Source: Pohlia nutans (Eukaryota; Streptophyta; Bryopsida; Bryales; Mniaceae). Taken from it: 64,000 nt of DNA. Positions within the stretch are counted from its first letter, which is position 1, and the number at the start of each line of letters is the position of its first letter. The DNA lies in assembly GCA_022496805.1 (NCBI GenBank), contig CM040107.1, positions 13,937,501 to 14,001,500 of the forward strand, written 5' to 3'. The notes under the pieces were generated by a model. That model had not been told where the DNA came from, searched no databases, and saw only the letters and a list, made by a program, of their open reading frames with translations. Shown here in pieces: positions 11,601 to 22,013 of the stretch. Made by a program: the position numbers and the translations under genes.

Positions 11601-12765
11601 ATTTGCAGAGATACATGCTCCGACACGAACATTACACCAACATCTATATTGCCAAAAACATTCTCATCGCACGCCTCATCTGGAAGACAGACTTGTATCA
11701 TTGCCCTTCCAAACATGGGGAAATCCTCGTTCAGAAGCTCGCAGTACTTATTTCTCCAGAGGGGCCGATCAGGATATGGCAGACTCGAATCTGAACCCGC
11801 TTCATTGTTCTCAGTTGAGAGTGAGGCGACAGGAGTAGTTCCGTCTCCTAAGCTATCACTTTGAGAGCCATTGCTCGGATCGACGCTGTGGTAGAGTGGG
11901 GTTGAATGAACATCAGTCTGCGAGCCACCATCATCGCTGCGCTCGGACTCCATGAGACCGATACCAGACTGTGCATTGCCAGTGCTACCACAGCCTTCGA
12001 TTATTGGAGATCCACTGCCGTCTGCCTCCACCTTCACTCTCTTCACTGTAGGCAGTGTTGGGTGCCAGCCGATAGGATGATCGTCTGCAGTGGATGGATC
12101 CAGCGGCCGGACCTTGTAACCGCTCCAAAGGACTCTATATCCGAGGCACTCTCCAAGGGAAGTATGATCTGAGTTCTCGCAAAATGCTGGCAGGCCTATG
12201 AAATCCTTCTCACCGTCATGAGTCGAACGATGACAAAAAAGCTATGAGGAACACGGAATCCCTCCCACGTTCCCTTAGGAGAACACTCCACAATGACTCC
12301 CACTCCAGCACAATGATGGTCACCTCCGTCATTGTGCAAAAGAGCTACCTCCATGTTCACCGTGAGAGTAAGGAACTGGTCGATGGGCTTCTCCTCACTA
12401 GCGTCTAGTGTCGGCTGCCAGCCGACAGGCGTGGGAGCAGTATCATTCTCAGAAAAATATGGATACACATATTGCTCCTCCCACATGATATTTCTCCCAG
12501 CATATTGACTGAGATATTTCAGGTCACGAGTTGGGTAAGGTATGATCATCTCAATATTGTCAGCAACATCCAAAACCCGGACATCGAGGAGATACGGGTC
12601 GCGGGAGACAATACGAATGATAACTGCACGTCCGGCATAGTAGACTCCGGAGTGGGTTAACGCGACTACTACTCCCTTACCCACTTTTCCTCGCCCAGAG
12701 CCACCGTTCTTCATAAACGCGTTGATTGGTTCAGTGTCCAACGTCGAAGGCAGTGACCTCTTCAT
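8604..12765 (-). pseudogene. DUF7869-like protein gene, three exons, near-intact with a single in-frame TAG
   Basis: I predict ATG at 12765-12763 (MKRSLPSTLD), exon 1 12765-12214 (donor GTGAGA), exon 2 about 12040-10895 (donor GTACGT), and exon 3 10589-8604 (acceptor ATCAG). All three lengths are multiples of three, giving about 1,227 codons. Exon 2 has a Cys-rich patch (SQRCCKYRCCQTF). Exon 3 carries CTECDFLVECI, then LDNSAKDNKNR and VGYTYEDIDAHF, matching the DN..DNKNR and VGHTHDxID motifs of the gene at 1-1722. One in-frame TAG (9420-9422) follows PHPVPF and precedes PLWGVTEVNP; everything after it is still clearly coding. Exon 1 translates a palindrome copy (12409-12427) in frame as PVGWQPT. 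The family is probably an RNase H-fold, transposon-derived protein (inference). Palindromes flank both ends and sit in intron 2. Confidence 0.72.
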
Positions 12766-14587
12766 GACTGTATCGGCTGCCGGCCGATAGGCGTGGACAA
12801 TACAACTTTGCAAACACACGACGACCTAGCGCGCTAATAGTGGAACTAAACCCTAGAAATTCTTCACTGAACCCTAATAACTCTAGTCGACCAGCACGCT
12901 ATGCGTGTTAAACTTTGTATCGGCGGGCGGCCGACAGGGATCAGGTGTCCGCGGGTTCAGAGTAAGGATATCGGCTAGAGTGCTGAACTGTATCGGCTGG
13001 CGCCAGCAGGCCTAGCAGGAATGTCAGTTTCTACACAAGATGATTGCTCAGAGTGCTCATTTAAGCCACAGAGAATGAATCCAGTAACCTTGCAAGCTCA
13101 ATGCAAATGCTAGAATCACAATAGCCACATAATTCTACGCTCTACAAACCCACATGCAGGATCAACATACGCGCAACAATCAAAATTGCAACAAAAGTGT
13201 ATCACAGAGAAAGAGAGATCCAAATCAAGGAGGTCCGCAGCTGGCGCAACAATCCTAGAGAGAGACGATGAAAATGGAAGCACAATGGATACCCCAGGGG
13301 AATTCCCATGCGCGATTGGCGCCCAAATCAAGAAAATTTCAAATTCCTTGGAAGTTCTTGGAATGAGTTTGATCGTCGATGAAGTTCTTGGGATGGATTT
13401 TTGCGTTGATGATGATTGGCACCTAGACAGTTAGGGTGGATGAAATTTTCTAGTTGGGCGGCCGTTCGGATGCATGAAGTGACTAATGTGACACTTTTGG
13501 TGGCGTACGATTTGACGGCCTACGGTGGGCGGAGTACGCCTTGACGGCGTACGGTGTGACGTGGCGCGCCCGTGCCATCATTTCTTGGAGGAGCGCTGGT
13601 GGGGGGTTACTCTCCCTCCCCCTCTCATTTTCTCCTCATTTCATTCCCTCACTTTCACTCTCGCCTCTCTCCTCCCTCTCACCTCCCTCTGCTCGCACCC
13701 TCCCTCACCTTCTCTCCCTCCTCTATTACATGCTGGCGGCCAGCCGAGTGCTCGCTTTGCAGCAGCAGCCGATACAATTTGGGCAGCAGCCGACACATTT
13801 GATTCAGACGCTGATACGTAGAGTGTAGCAGCCAATATTGGGGAGTGCAGCAGCCGACACAGGGACCATCAGCAGCCGATACTTTGAGCGCAAGATCGGA
13901 TGGCCACGCAACCCAGGTACGCATATTTCTTATCATTTGCATCATTTCAGCTGACCGGTGTATCGGCTGGCAGCCGATAGTCTCAGCGTATGTCGGCTGC
14001 CGGCCGATACACCACTCGTTGAGAATTTCTGTCTGTGGCGTGCTTTGCTTGATTATATCGGCTGGCAGCCGATAGAGTGACTCCTATCGGCCGCTGGCCG
14101 ATACAATCGTAACCAAGTGCACATCGTAGGGGACCTAGACATACTTTAGTACGTACTAGTCTCACCGCTTATCTTTGAACTCTTGGGTGGTCTCATAGGG
14201 TTTATCGTGATGTATCGGCCGGCAGCCGATACTCTTTGAGTATTTTCCAACCGATACTCTCTGAGTATTATGTCGGCCGGCAGCCAATACTCTCTGAGTA
14301 TTGTCCAGCCGATACTCTCTGAGTATTATGTCGGCCGGCAGCCGATACTCTCTGAGTATTGTCCAGCCGATACTCTCTGAGTATTATGTTGGCCGGCAGT
14401 CGATAGAGTATGCAAGGCACTCTAGTTGGTTTGTCATGTGATCGTTATTGTGTGTCGGCCAGCAGCCGATAGAGTAAGGTCTAGCCGATAGAGCGAGGAC
14501 TCTCTGTTGTGTCGGCTTGTTGTAGTGCTGTTGATGATGGGTATCGGTCGGCAGCCGATAGAGACTTATAACTGTTTTGATCGTGCA
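12766..14587. other. Intergenic region, palindrome-dense, with a CT-rich stretch
   Basis: Between the divergently oriented DUF7869-like and ParB-like genes. It holds at least 12 palindrome copies (12771 onward), a pyrimidine-rich tract (13606-13725, CTCCCTC-type) as often found in plant 5' leaders, and several half-palindromes CAGCAGCCGATAC / CAGCAGCCGACAC (13760-13880). Short frames at 13186-13434 and 13525-13828 have no recognisable features. The first exon of the ParB-like gene may lie here but I could not identify it. Confidence 0.55.
14213..14405 (+). repeat. 58-bp tandem array built from the 19-bp palindrome
   Basis: Starts at 14213, 14271, 14329 and 14387 (58-bp period) each begin with a palindrome copy followed by CTCTCTGAGTATTGTCCAGCCGATACTCTCTGAGTAT-type sequence. 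The CTCTGAGTATT box is itself duplicated within each unit. Units two and three are almost identical, so amplification is recent. Confidence 0.85.
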
Positions 14588-17500
14588 GAAAGCCGGGTCT
14601 CCTCACTAAGCTCCTCGGGTCTCCGCGGACCTCGACGAATGTGACAGCCGAGGACTTTGTTCCGCGCGGTGTATGGGAAGCAAAGAAGGAAGTTGAACAA
14701 TGGGGTCTTTGCTGGAGGGTGAACAAGATGAAACGAGTCGACATAGTGTGCACGTACGTCCTGAAGGGATGCAGCCAGCCTGGGCATGGATGCGTTCTTG
14801 CGGTGGCAGAGGGGCTGGAGTCCGAGAATATTGATCTGTTGATCAGCTTGATGCCCATCAATGACCCCATGGGGCAGCCCGACAACATAGCAGTATGCAT
14901 TCCATGGAGGAAGTGCTCCGAGAATGTTTGTGGCCAGGTGGCGAAGGAGCAGGGTATGACATTTGCGGGCGAATACCCCGAATCTTGCGATGAATTCATG
15001 GATTCGTGGGATTCACTGAATGCGGCCCGAATCCAAGCTATCGATGACTTTGAGGCCGACGAAGAGGCATCGAGGAAGGCGGCGGAGGATAAGGAGAAAG
15101 GGAAGAAAAAGGCCACCCCGCGGAAGAAGAGAGGTGCTCCGGGGACGGGACAAGAGGCTGATCTGGAGCTGGCTCAAGAAACTGGTGAGGGCAGCAGCAA
15201 GCCAAAGCGGAAGGGGAAGAGCAAGGCCGCTATTGGGAAGAAGCCGCTAGAGCTCACATTGGATGAGGCGTTGTCGCGAGGAAACCGCTTATCGACTAAA
15301 ACAAAGGACGATGAGGTCAACGCGATCTACAAGGCTTTAGAGGCGGGACTTGGGCATGCATTTTCCTACAAGAAACGGAGGCTTCCAGGGGTGATTCCGT
15401 CCGAGAAGCTCTTCATTGCGCCGGACGAGCTCAAGTACAGGAAAATTGCCACCGCGCGTCTGGGCCAGGTAAATTATTTTTCTCTGTCCTTCTGTATGAG
15501 TTGTTTCGTGGTATCGGCTGCCGGCCGACATCTTTCTATACGGCTCAGCTGACCCACTTCATCGCGTGATGGCAAGTAAAGCAAATTTACAAGGGCTATG
15601 GAGCAATCAGGAAGAAGCCTGAGATCCATGCTCTTCCGTTCAAGCGCAAGCCTGAGCCAACGGACATAGGGGAAAAGGTCTTGGATCCTGTCATGGACTC
15701 GATGCCGGCGGAGAATGCCATGATGCTGATGACCGGTGGATACAAGGTTGAGTGGTGGAAGCATCCGGATACCCACTGGTACATAATCGGTGGTCAGCAC
15801 ACTGTTACCGCATGCCGTGAGCTTGCAGAGCAGTTCCCGGCTGATTGTGAAGCACGCAAGGAGCTGCTCGAGTTCGAGGTGATCCCGGTCTTTACCTGTG
15901 ATACTCAAGTCTGCGTGAGAGTCTCCAACGCTCTTAATTTTGAACATCGCGGAGAAGGTGGCGAAGGAGACATTCCGCTCCTACGCCAAACTTGGTCGGG
16001 CCGCTTGGATCAGGAACGGACGCCCTGAGCCACACCGAGGTGGTGGCAAGCCTTCACCAGCATTTGAGGTAATCCATCGTACTTCGTGCCTGTCGGCTGC
16101 CAGCCGATAGGAACTCACTTCACCTTTGCTTCACTGTTCATATCATGTGTCGGCTGCGACCCAATAGGTTTTTGTATGAGCTTTGCTATGGTCATTGGAT
16201 TTATGTATCGGCTGCCAGCCGATATGGGCGCATCTTAGATATATGTCCTAACATATCTCCATGTCTATTCTGCAGACTGCAAAGGCCCAAGTCATGGCAC
16301 ATTTTGTTGGGGAGAAGGTAGCTAGCAAGCTTCCCCTCGTATTGTGCAAAACCGACGAGGCTTGGAACAGCTGGATTGAAGTTTTTAATGCATGGGGGGC
16401 TGGAGAGCTGATCGGAGAGGACGGTAAAGAGCCATCACCGTTGATCAAGCATGTGCCGCTCACGGACATTACGAAGACCGATGTCGTCTCAACCTTGGAT
16501 TTGCGTGACTTTGATCTCATCGAGTGCGCAAAGGCAATTATTGCAAAGAGAATCTGCATCAAGAACAACAGCAAGACCCGTGACAGGCTCACGCTGCGAG
16601 ATTGGTGCCGTGACACGAAGCTCGACCGCGTGGTTAGGAACGAGCTAATGTGGAAGCTGAAGCAGTACCCGCTGCCGTGCAAGGACGCGGGCTGGACTCT
16701 CTATGCCGACAAAGAGTGGGATGATTTGGCAGAGGAGAAGAATTTTACAGATGACATGGTCCGCAATGTCTGGACTGACCTCAAGAAGTACACGAACGGG
16801 TCTGAGTGGTTGAAGGGACGCGCGAATGCAATGAATCCCACGACGGACAAGTCCAAGAATGGTATCGCGCCCCCAATTTTCAATCAACTTATCGAGGCCC
16901 ACATGAAGGTCTCAGTTCCAATCGTGGCATCAACTGGTAAAAAGCAGCGGTATGACTGCCTAGAGGCGGAATCCATCAGGGACGTTCTTTATGCACTGGA
17001 TTCGGGTGAAGCATGCATTGTCTCCATTACCGACTGCCCCAAGTTGATTGTGCTCTTTGCATACTCATCCTCCGGAGACCCTACACCCGTCAGAAGAGAA
17101 AGCATCATGGATCTTGTGAAGTGCGCGGTGTTCAAATCCGACGATTCAGCCTTCATTGACGACAATGAGGGCAACTCGCCTACGCACCCTGAGCATCCGA
17201 AGATTCCTGTTCCAATGCTCTTTATCGGTGATTCTAGGCAGCGAGATATCCTCTCATGCGTGACGGGATCGAATGATTCTTCGTGGCTGGTGCCACTACT
17301 AGAGAAATGGGGTTCCGGTGTAAGAGAGAATCAACAGAAGTTCTGCTGGTTCGTGTGCGGGTTAGGAACAGTTGATTCCGGATCACAATCAACAGAAAAT
17401 GTCTTGGTTCGGTGTTGCTTCAATGTCCAAATATATAGATAAAGAATGTTTCTAATCTAGCCTTCATTTTTTCTGGCCTGCCCGAGGAAAAGTAGCTGCC

Positions 17501-17606
17501 CGGAAATTTTGGGCTGCCCGGAAAAAATTTGACAGCCAGGGCCAAGAACCCCGGCCCACCACCGTAGGGCCCACCATGGCTAATCGAAGATCAATTCCCA
17601 ACGGCC

Positions 17607-17652
17607 GGATTCGAACACAAGACCTTCTAACCCCCAACCACTTACTAAACCA
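17607..17652 (-). repeat. tRNA-like RNA polymerase III A/B box pair inside the CACTA element
   Basis: On the minus strand the order is an A box-like TGGTTTAGTAAGTGG (17638-17652 complement) then a B box-like TGTTCGAATCC (17607-17617 complement), about 21 bp apart. This is consistent with a tRNA-derived SINE that inserted into, or was captured by, the CACTA element. It does not look like a full functional tRNA. Confidence 0.4.
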
Positions 17653-17754
17653 CCACACCACATACACACGCTCATGCAAGTATGAGAATTATCTTGTTAA
17701 TTATAAGAGAACTTAACCATTGGCGATTCGTTTGCCATGAACAAAAAGCTTTTC

Positions 17755-18375
17755 TTTTCAATTTTTTTTTTGCACTATTTCATACAGGGATTTTCCAGTA
17801 TGTACAAAAAATTTCAGATTTTTTTAAATTTTCTTTTTTTTTGGACAAAATCTTGAACGCTGGAGCTGTTTTTTTTTTCCCAGCAGTCTTTGAATATTTT
17901 TAACGATGTAAAAAAAACTTTTTTTTCAAATTTTTTTTTTGCAGTATTATATGCAGGGATTTTTCTGTATCTAGAAAAAATTTCAAATTTTTTTGAATTT
18001 TTTTTTTTTTCGACAAAATCTTGAAGGCTGGAGCTGTTTTTTTTTTCCCAGCAATCTTTGAATATTTTTAACGATGTAAAAAAATCCTTTTTTTCAAAAA
18101 AAATTTTTGCAATATTATATGCAGGGTTTTTTCTGTATATAGAAAAAATTTCAAATTTTTTTGAATTTTTTTTTTTTTCGACAAAATCTTGAAGGCTGGA
18201 GCTGTTTTTTTTTTCTCGGCAGTCTTTGAATATTTTTAACGATGTAAAAAAAACTTTTTTTCAAAATTTTTTTCTGCAATATTATATGCAGGGATTTTTC
18301 TGTATATAGAAAAAATTTCAAATTTTTATGAATTTTTTTTTTTTTTGACAAAATCTTGAAGGCTGGAGCTGTGTT
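17755..18375 (+). repeat. About 167-bp tandem repeat, nearly four copies, poly-T rich
   Basis: The marker GACAAAATCTTGAA(G/C)GCTGGAGCTG recurs at about 17845, 18013, 18180 and 18347, a period of 166-169 bp. Each unit also holds TTTGAATATTTTTAACGATG, GCAGGGATTTTTCTGTAT and long T runs. The array makes up much of the CACTA element interior. Confidence 0.85.
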
Positions 18376-20123
18376 TTTTTCTAAGAGAGAACCTGTTGGT
18401 TCTGTACAGTTTTTTTTTTCCAAGAGAAAACTTGTTGGTTTCAAGAGAGAATCTATTGGTTCTGTGCAGTGAATTCGGTTTTGCAACGTTAAACCCAATC
18501 TCTATTGGTTCCAAGAGATGTGTCTTGGTTCTGTCTTGTTTTGACGCACTCTTTAGTAGTAAATCAACAGGAACTTGTTGGTTCCAAGAGGAAAATCAAC
18601 AGGAACTTGTTGGTTCCAACAGAAATCAACAGGAACTTGTTGGTTCTGTGCAGATGACTAAATGTTTGCTACGTTAAACCCATTCTCTGTTGGTTTCAAC
18701 ATACGTGTGTTGGTTTTGTCTTGGTTTTTACGCACTCTCTAGTAGTGTGCATATTGTCTACTATCACCCCTCCACTCGCCCTGGGTTTAAGAAGTCGGAT
18801 ATGGACTCTTATCCGCTTGTCACAATGTCGTTGTCAAATCCCAAGACTTTGAAGGGCGGTTTCGAAGTTTTCAAGAAATTCACTGGATTCCAGAAGCCCG
18901 TTGATTGGTTCCAGACGTGTCCAGAGGGAGTTCGTGACTATAATGGCGGAGATTGCGGCGTCGACCATGAGACACTGGAGAAGCTGATCAAGCCCTCACT
19001 GCGTTCGTCAACCAATGCCACTATCATCAACATCTTGTGATGGCGGTAACGTCACTGAGATCGGCTTGGTACGCTTCCCACCTCATCATCCTCTCCTACT
19101 TGATCTACGGACGTCATTCATTGTTTATATCGGCCGCCAATACACTGCTAATCATTTCCCTTCTATTTTCAGACGAATGGCAGGTCTGTTCTCGAATTCG
19201 CTCGTTGCAAGGAGGATGTAGCAAAGGCGCAGCACCGAGTGAAGGGGCTGAACTTGGACATGGTCCTCCAGGCTCCCTCTAGCGAGTCAGACGAAAGCGA
19301 TGACGATAACATGGAAGCCCATGTAGATGTTGGGCCACCAGCGGATAATACTGGGCCAGCCGCAGAGGACAACATGGACACCGAAGATGACGCTGGGCCA
19401 GCGGCAGACGATATCATGGAGACGGGAGATGATGCTGGGCCAACAGCGGGATCCCCTCTGTCAGCTGCCGGCCGACACGGCCCAGTCATTGTGGATCTGG
19501 GAGAGGCGGAGGAGGTTGATCAGACTCCCCCGATTCTCACACCTGCCACAACCATATCTTCTCAGCCGGCATCGTATGTCTGGGGTGGCGCAGCTGCTTT
19601 ATCTCCACCTCCGATGGATACTTCGGGCTTTCCTTGGACGCCTGGGCATGGTATCTTTTCCTCGCAGTCCACGAAGGACTCCTCTTCTATGTCGGATACT
19701 ACATCACCGAGAGACCAAGCGCTAGACGGCCTTGAGGATCTCAACATTTCTGGTGTTGCCTCAATGCAAGTGGATTTGCGTGATCCTCCTTCTTCTGAGG
19801 TTATCACGAAGCGTTTGGCGGATATCGTGCTTGGATCGCGAAGCGCCGATGCTGGTCATATGTAGGCGTGGGAGGGTAGCAGGGCCTCATTGCAATCCGG
19901 TCCTCCTCCTGTCGGCCGCCAGCCGACATCCTCGGCTTCTTTACCGGGGGGAGGTGGAAGAAAATCCCGACTTTCCACAGATTTGCAGAAGGCTACGTCC
20001 AAGAAGCGGTTGCTGTTGACGGAGATCACGGAGGCGGACTTCCCTGAAAATGCGGCAGATCTTGACAACCCGAATGAGCAGCTATCACCACCGCCCGCCA
20101 CTCAGTCCTCTCCAAAGCGTTAG

Positions 20124-20583
20124 CGGCCAACTGGACGTTTGTCCCAGTCGACGGAGTAGTGTTTTAGTCTATTTTATATATAGTGCCCAAGATTCTGCAC
20201 TACCACTGTAGATTTGCATCGTCTTAGTCTTCATTTAGAACCTTCCGCGTTTCTATATGCAGGATTCTTTAGTGTCTATAGCCTGTACAATTTTGAGCAC
20301 TCTGCTCACTAGATTTATTTTGCTTTGTATCGGCTGCCAACCGACAGGACTTTGATGTCGGCTGCCAGCCGATACAAAATAGCAGGATTTCTTACAATCT
20401 ACTGTAGCCATGGTTTTTAACATTTTGCTCACTGCCTGAACTTGGCTTTGTATTGGCTGCCAGCCGATACATATTATAATCGTCAGTTTTTTGATGCGAT
20501 CCTGCCTCATTCATTTTCTATTGAGTCTGGAGTGCTTTTCTGCTATCTTGTCGCTCATCGAATGAATGCTTCATCCTCCTGCA
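20124..20583. other. Intergenic or intronic gap with three palindromes
   Basis: No coding frame. Palindromes lie at 20328-20346, 20356-20374 and 20451-20469. The segment ends in a pyrimidine-rich run and CCTGCAG, a plausible splice acceptor (20578-20583) for the HAD-like gene, so it may be an intron of a longer transcript. Confidence 0.5.
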
Positions 20584-21462
20584 GAGTTCTCTGACTACGA
20601 GTCACCGGTCCGTGACGACGGAGAGGACGTTATTGACGGTGAGGATGATGCTGCTCAAGTCCTGGCGTTAGGGCCAGTTCCGACTGTCCTCACACTGCAG
20701 GTAGTTCCTATGAAATATTTCCTACTCTTCGACGTCAATGGGACTCTCATTCACTTCTCCAACCCTAAAATACTGGGTGGCAAAAGGGTGAAGAGGGGTG
20801 AGTCCAGGGCTCGACCGAGCCTAGAAAAATTCTTGGGTTGGGTTCTAGACGCTGGGATGGAGATTTGTTTCTGGTCTTGTGTCATGGAGCACAACCTTGC
20901 TCCTCAGATCGATTTTATCCGGGGCAAAGTCCCTCGCCTTCCAAAAAACTGCTTGCAGTTTGGTCAGAGTACTTGCTTGGTCAGTGCTTATAGAGACAAG
21001 AACGCTCCCGACAAGCCATTTTTTTTGAAGTCTTTAGAGCACTTGTTTCAGCTCCGTCCTGATTTCGTGAAGTGTGGAGCCACTGTGGAGAACACCCTCC
21101 TCATTGATGACTCCCCATACAAGAATGCCCTGAACAATCCCTTTAATGCTTTTCACCCACCTACCTGCACGATGTACTCGGAGACGAAGCTAAAGAAGGG
21201 TCGCAAACCTTTCTTACTGGAAACTCTGATGCCCCTTTTGTATGAGTTGTATTGCTCTGGACAATCTGTTCCAGAGTTCATGCAGGCCCACCAAACTTTT
21301 GGGGAACGCCGCGTTTTTCCAGATGATGCCTGGTACCCACATCTGACGGAGCTAGCCAAATAGGTTGACATCGCTACCCTTTTTGCGTCGGAGATTTCCA
21401 AGTTTCGGCACCTAGCAGCCTCGAAGATCATGAGGCTCTACTTGTCGGCTGCCGGCCGATAG
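20584..21462 (+). CDS. FCP1/NIF-like HAD-superfamily protein, DVNGT catalytic motif
   Basis: The product is an FCP1/SCP-like (NLI-interacting factor) HAD protein. Motif I reads FLLFDVNGTLIHF (about 20716-20754), where active phosphatases have DxDGT: the nucleophile Asp is kept and the second Asp (acid/base) is Asn. Further family marks are RPSLEKFLGWVLDAG, CFWSCVMEHNL (motif II region, W-S) and TLLIDDSPYKNALNNPFNAF (motif IV IDD). A start at ATG 20566 or an upstream exon spliced at about 20584 are both possible. An in-frame TAG at 21361-21363 after ELAK is followed by 32 codons of protein-like sequence (VDIATLFASEISKF) that end in a TAG supplied by a palindrome at 21443-21461. Plants have a divergent FCP1-like group with DVNG-type motifs, so weak or absent catalysis, or a binding role, is likely. 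Confidence 0.75.
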
Positions 21463-22013
21463 ACTTTCTCCCAGCGTACCTAGTCACTTAGGTTATGTAT
21501 CTCTAGCATAGGTGTACATTTTGGTAGAGATTGCACTTTTGAGGACCTACTTAATGCCGACTAATTGTAAATGTTGAGGATCTATTTTTGTAGCTGGTCA
21601 CTCTGTTGCGGGTTATGTAGTTGTGAGGACGCTGTTATCCTGTAAATGTACATTTTGAGAACCTTTTTTTGTTAATACTCTATCATTTTTATAGAGGATT
21701 GACTGTTCGAATTATCATTTCGATGGCTCTTCTTCTGTTTAATATTATGAGCGTTTCTGCTCAATTTCACATCATTCTTTCTGTCTTTTTATTTTTGTAT
21801 CTATCTTACTCTTTCATTCTTTGCCGTTTAACTGGATTTCTCACTCATACTGTTGTCAGTTGCCAGCCGATACCTGTTGCATGTTCTAGCTTTTATTATG
21901 TTGTCGGCTGCCGGCCGAGATGTTCCGCTACTCACATTCTCTCTCACTGTCGTCCGCTTTTGCTCTTTCTCTAACCACCTTATTCATGAGTTATTTGTCT
22001 GCTCTTGTTCAGG
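21463..22013. other. AT-rich gap, probably intron, with two palindromes
   Basis: T-rich with no coding frame; palindromes at 21854-21872 and 21902-21920. It ends CTCTTGTTCAG, a good splice acceptor for the next HAD-like exon. Confidence 0.55.

Larger units (their letters stand above)
17294..18747. mobile_element. Non-autonomous CACTA (CMC/EnSpm) transposon, 1,454 bp, TSD TGC
   Basis: The ends are exact 12-bp inverted repeats, CACTACTAGAGA (17294-17305) and TCTCTAGTAGTG (18736-18747), flanked by the 3-bp direct repeat TGC (17291-17293 and 18748-18750). CACTA termini with 3-bp target duplication define the superfamily. Removing the element and one TGC restores a continuous coding exon (SSWLV|HIVYYHP) that matches the empty site at about 35281-35310 in copy 2. 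Subterminal repeats of AATCAACAGGAACTTGTTGG type cluster at 18565-18650, with an inverted relative near 17330-17350 (AATCAACAGAAG). No transposase frame is present, so mobility would need a partner element. Confidence 0.92.
14588..20123 (+). pseudogene. ParB/sulfiredoxin-like domain gene with methylase-like C-terminus, copy 1 (disrupted)
   Basis: Predicted exons: about 14588-15468 (acceptor GTGCAG, donor GTAAAT), 15582-16068, 16276-19068 (split by the CACTA element at 17294-18747) and 19173-20123. Exon 1 ends with a Lys-rich linker and FIAPDELKYRKIATARLGQ. Exon 2 has the ParB-like core: WYIIGGQHTVTACRELAEQF, then FEVIPVF; GGQHTVTA corresponds to the GxxRxxA/GxHRxxA box of ParB/Srx proteins. 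Exon 3 is a long helical region; its end plus exon 4 (DCGVDHETLEKLI, GGNVTEIGL, GRSVLEFARC) resembles the C-terminal part of beta-class DNA methylases (inference). Lesions: one extra base at about 15933-15941 relative to copy 2, one near 19034, the transposon, and TAG at 19863-19865. Exon 4 is acidic with a DDNMEAHVD / DNMDTEDD type repeat and a palindrome in frame (SAAGRHG). The first coding exon is not identified. Confidence 0.68.

Noticed and set aside
13961..14560. Regularly repeated palindromes resembling a CRISPR array
   Set aside because: Spacing is irregular except for a 58-bp tandem stretch whose 'spacers' are identical, there are no cas genes, and the host is a eukaryote.
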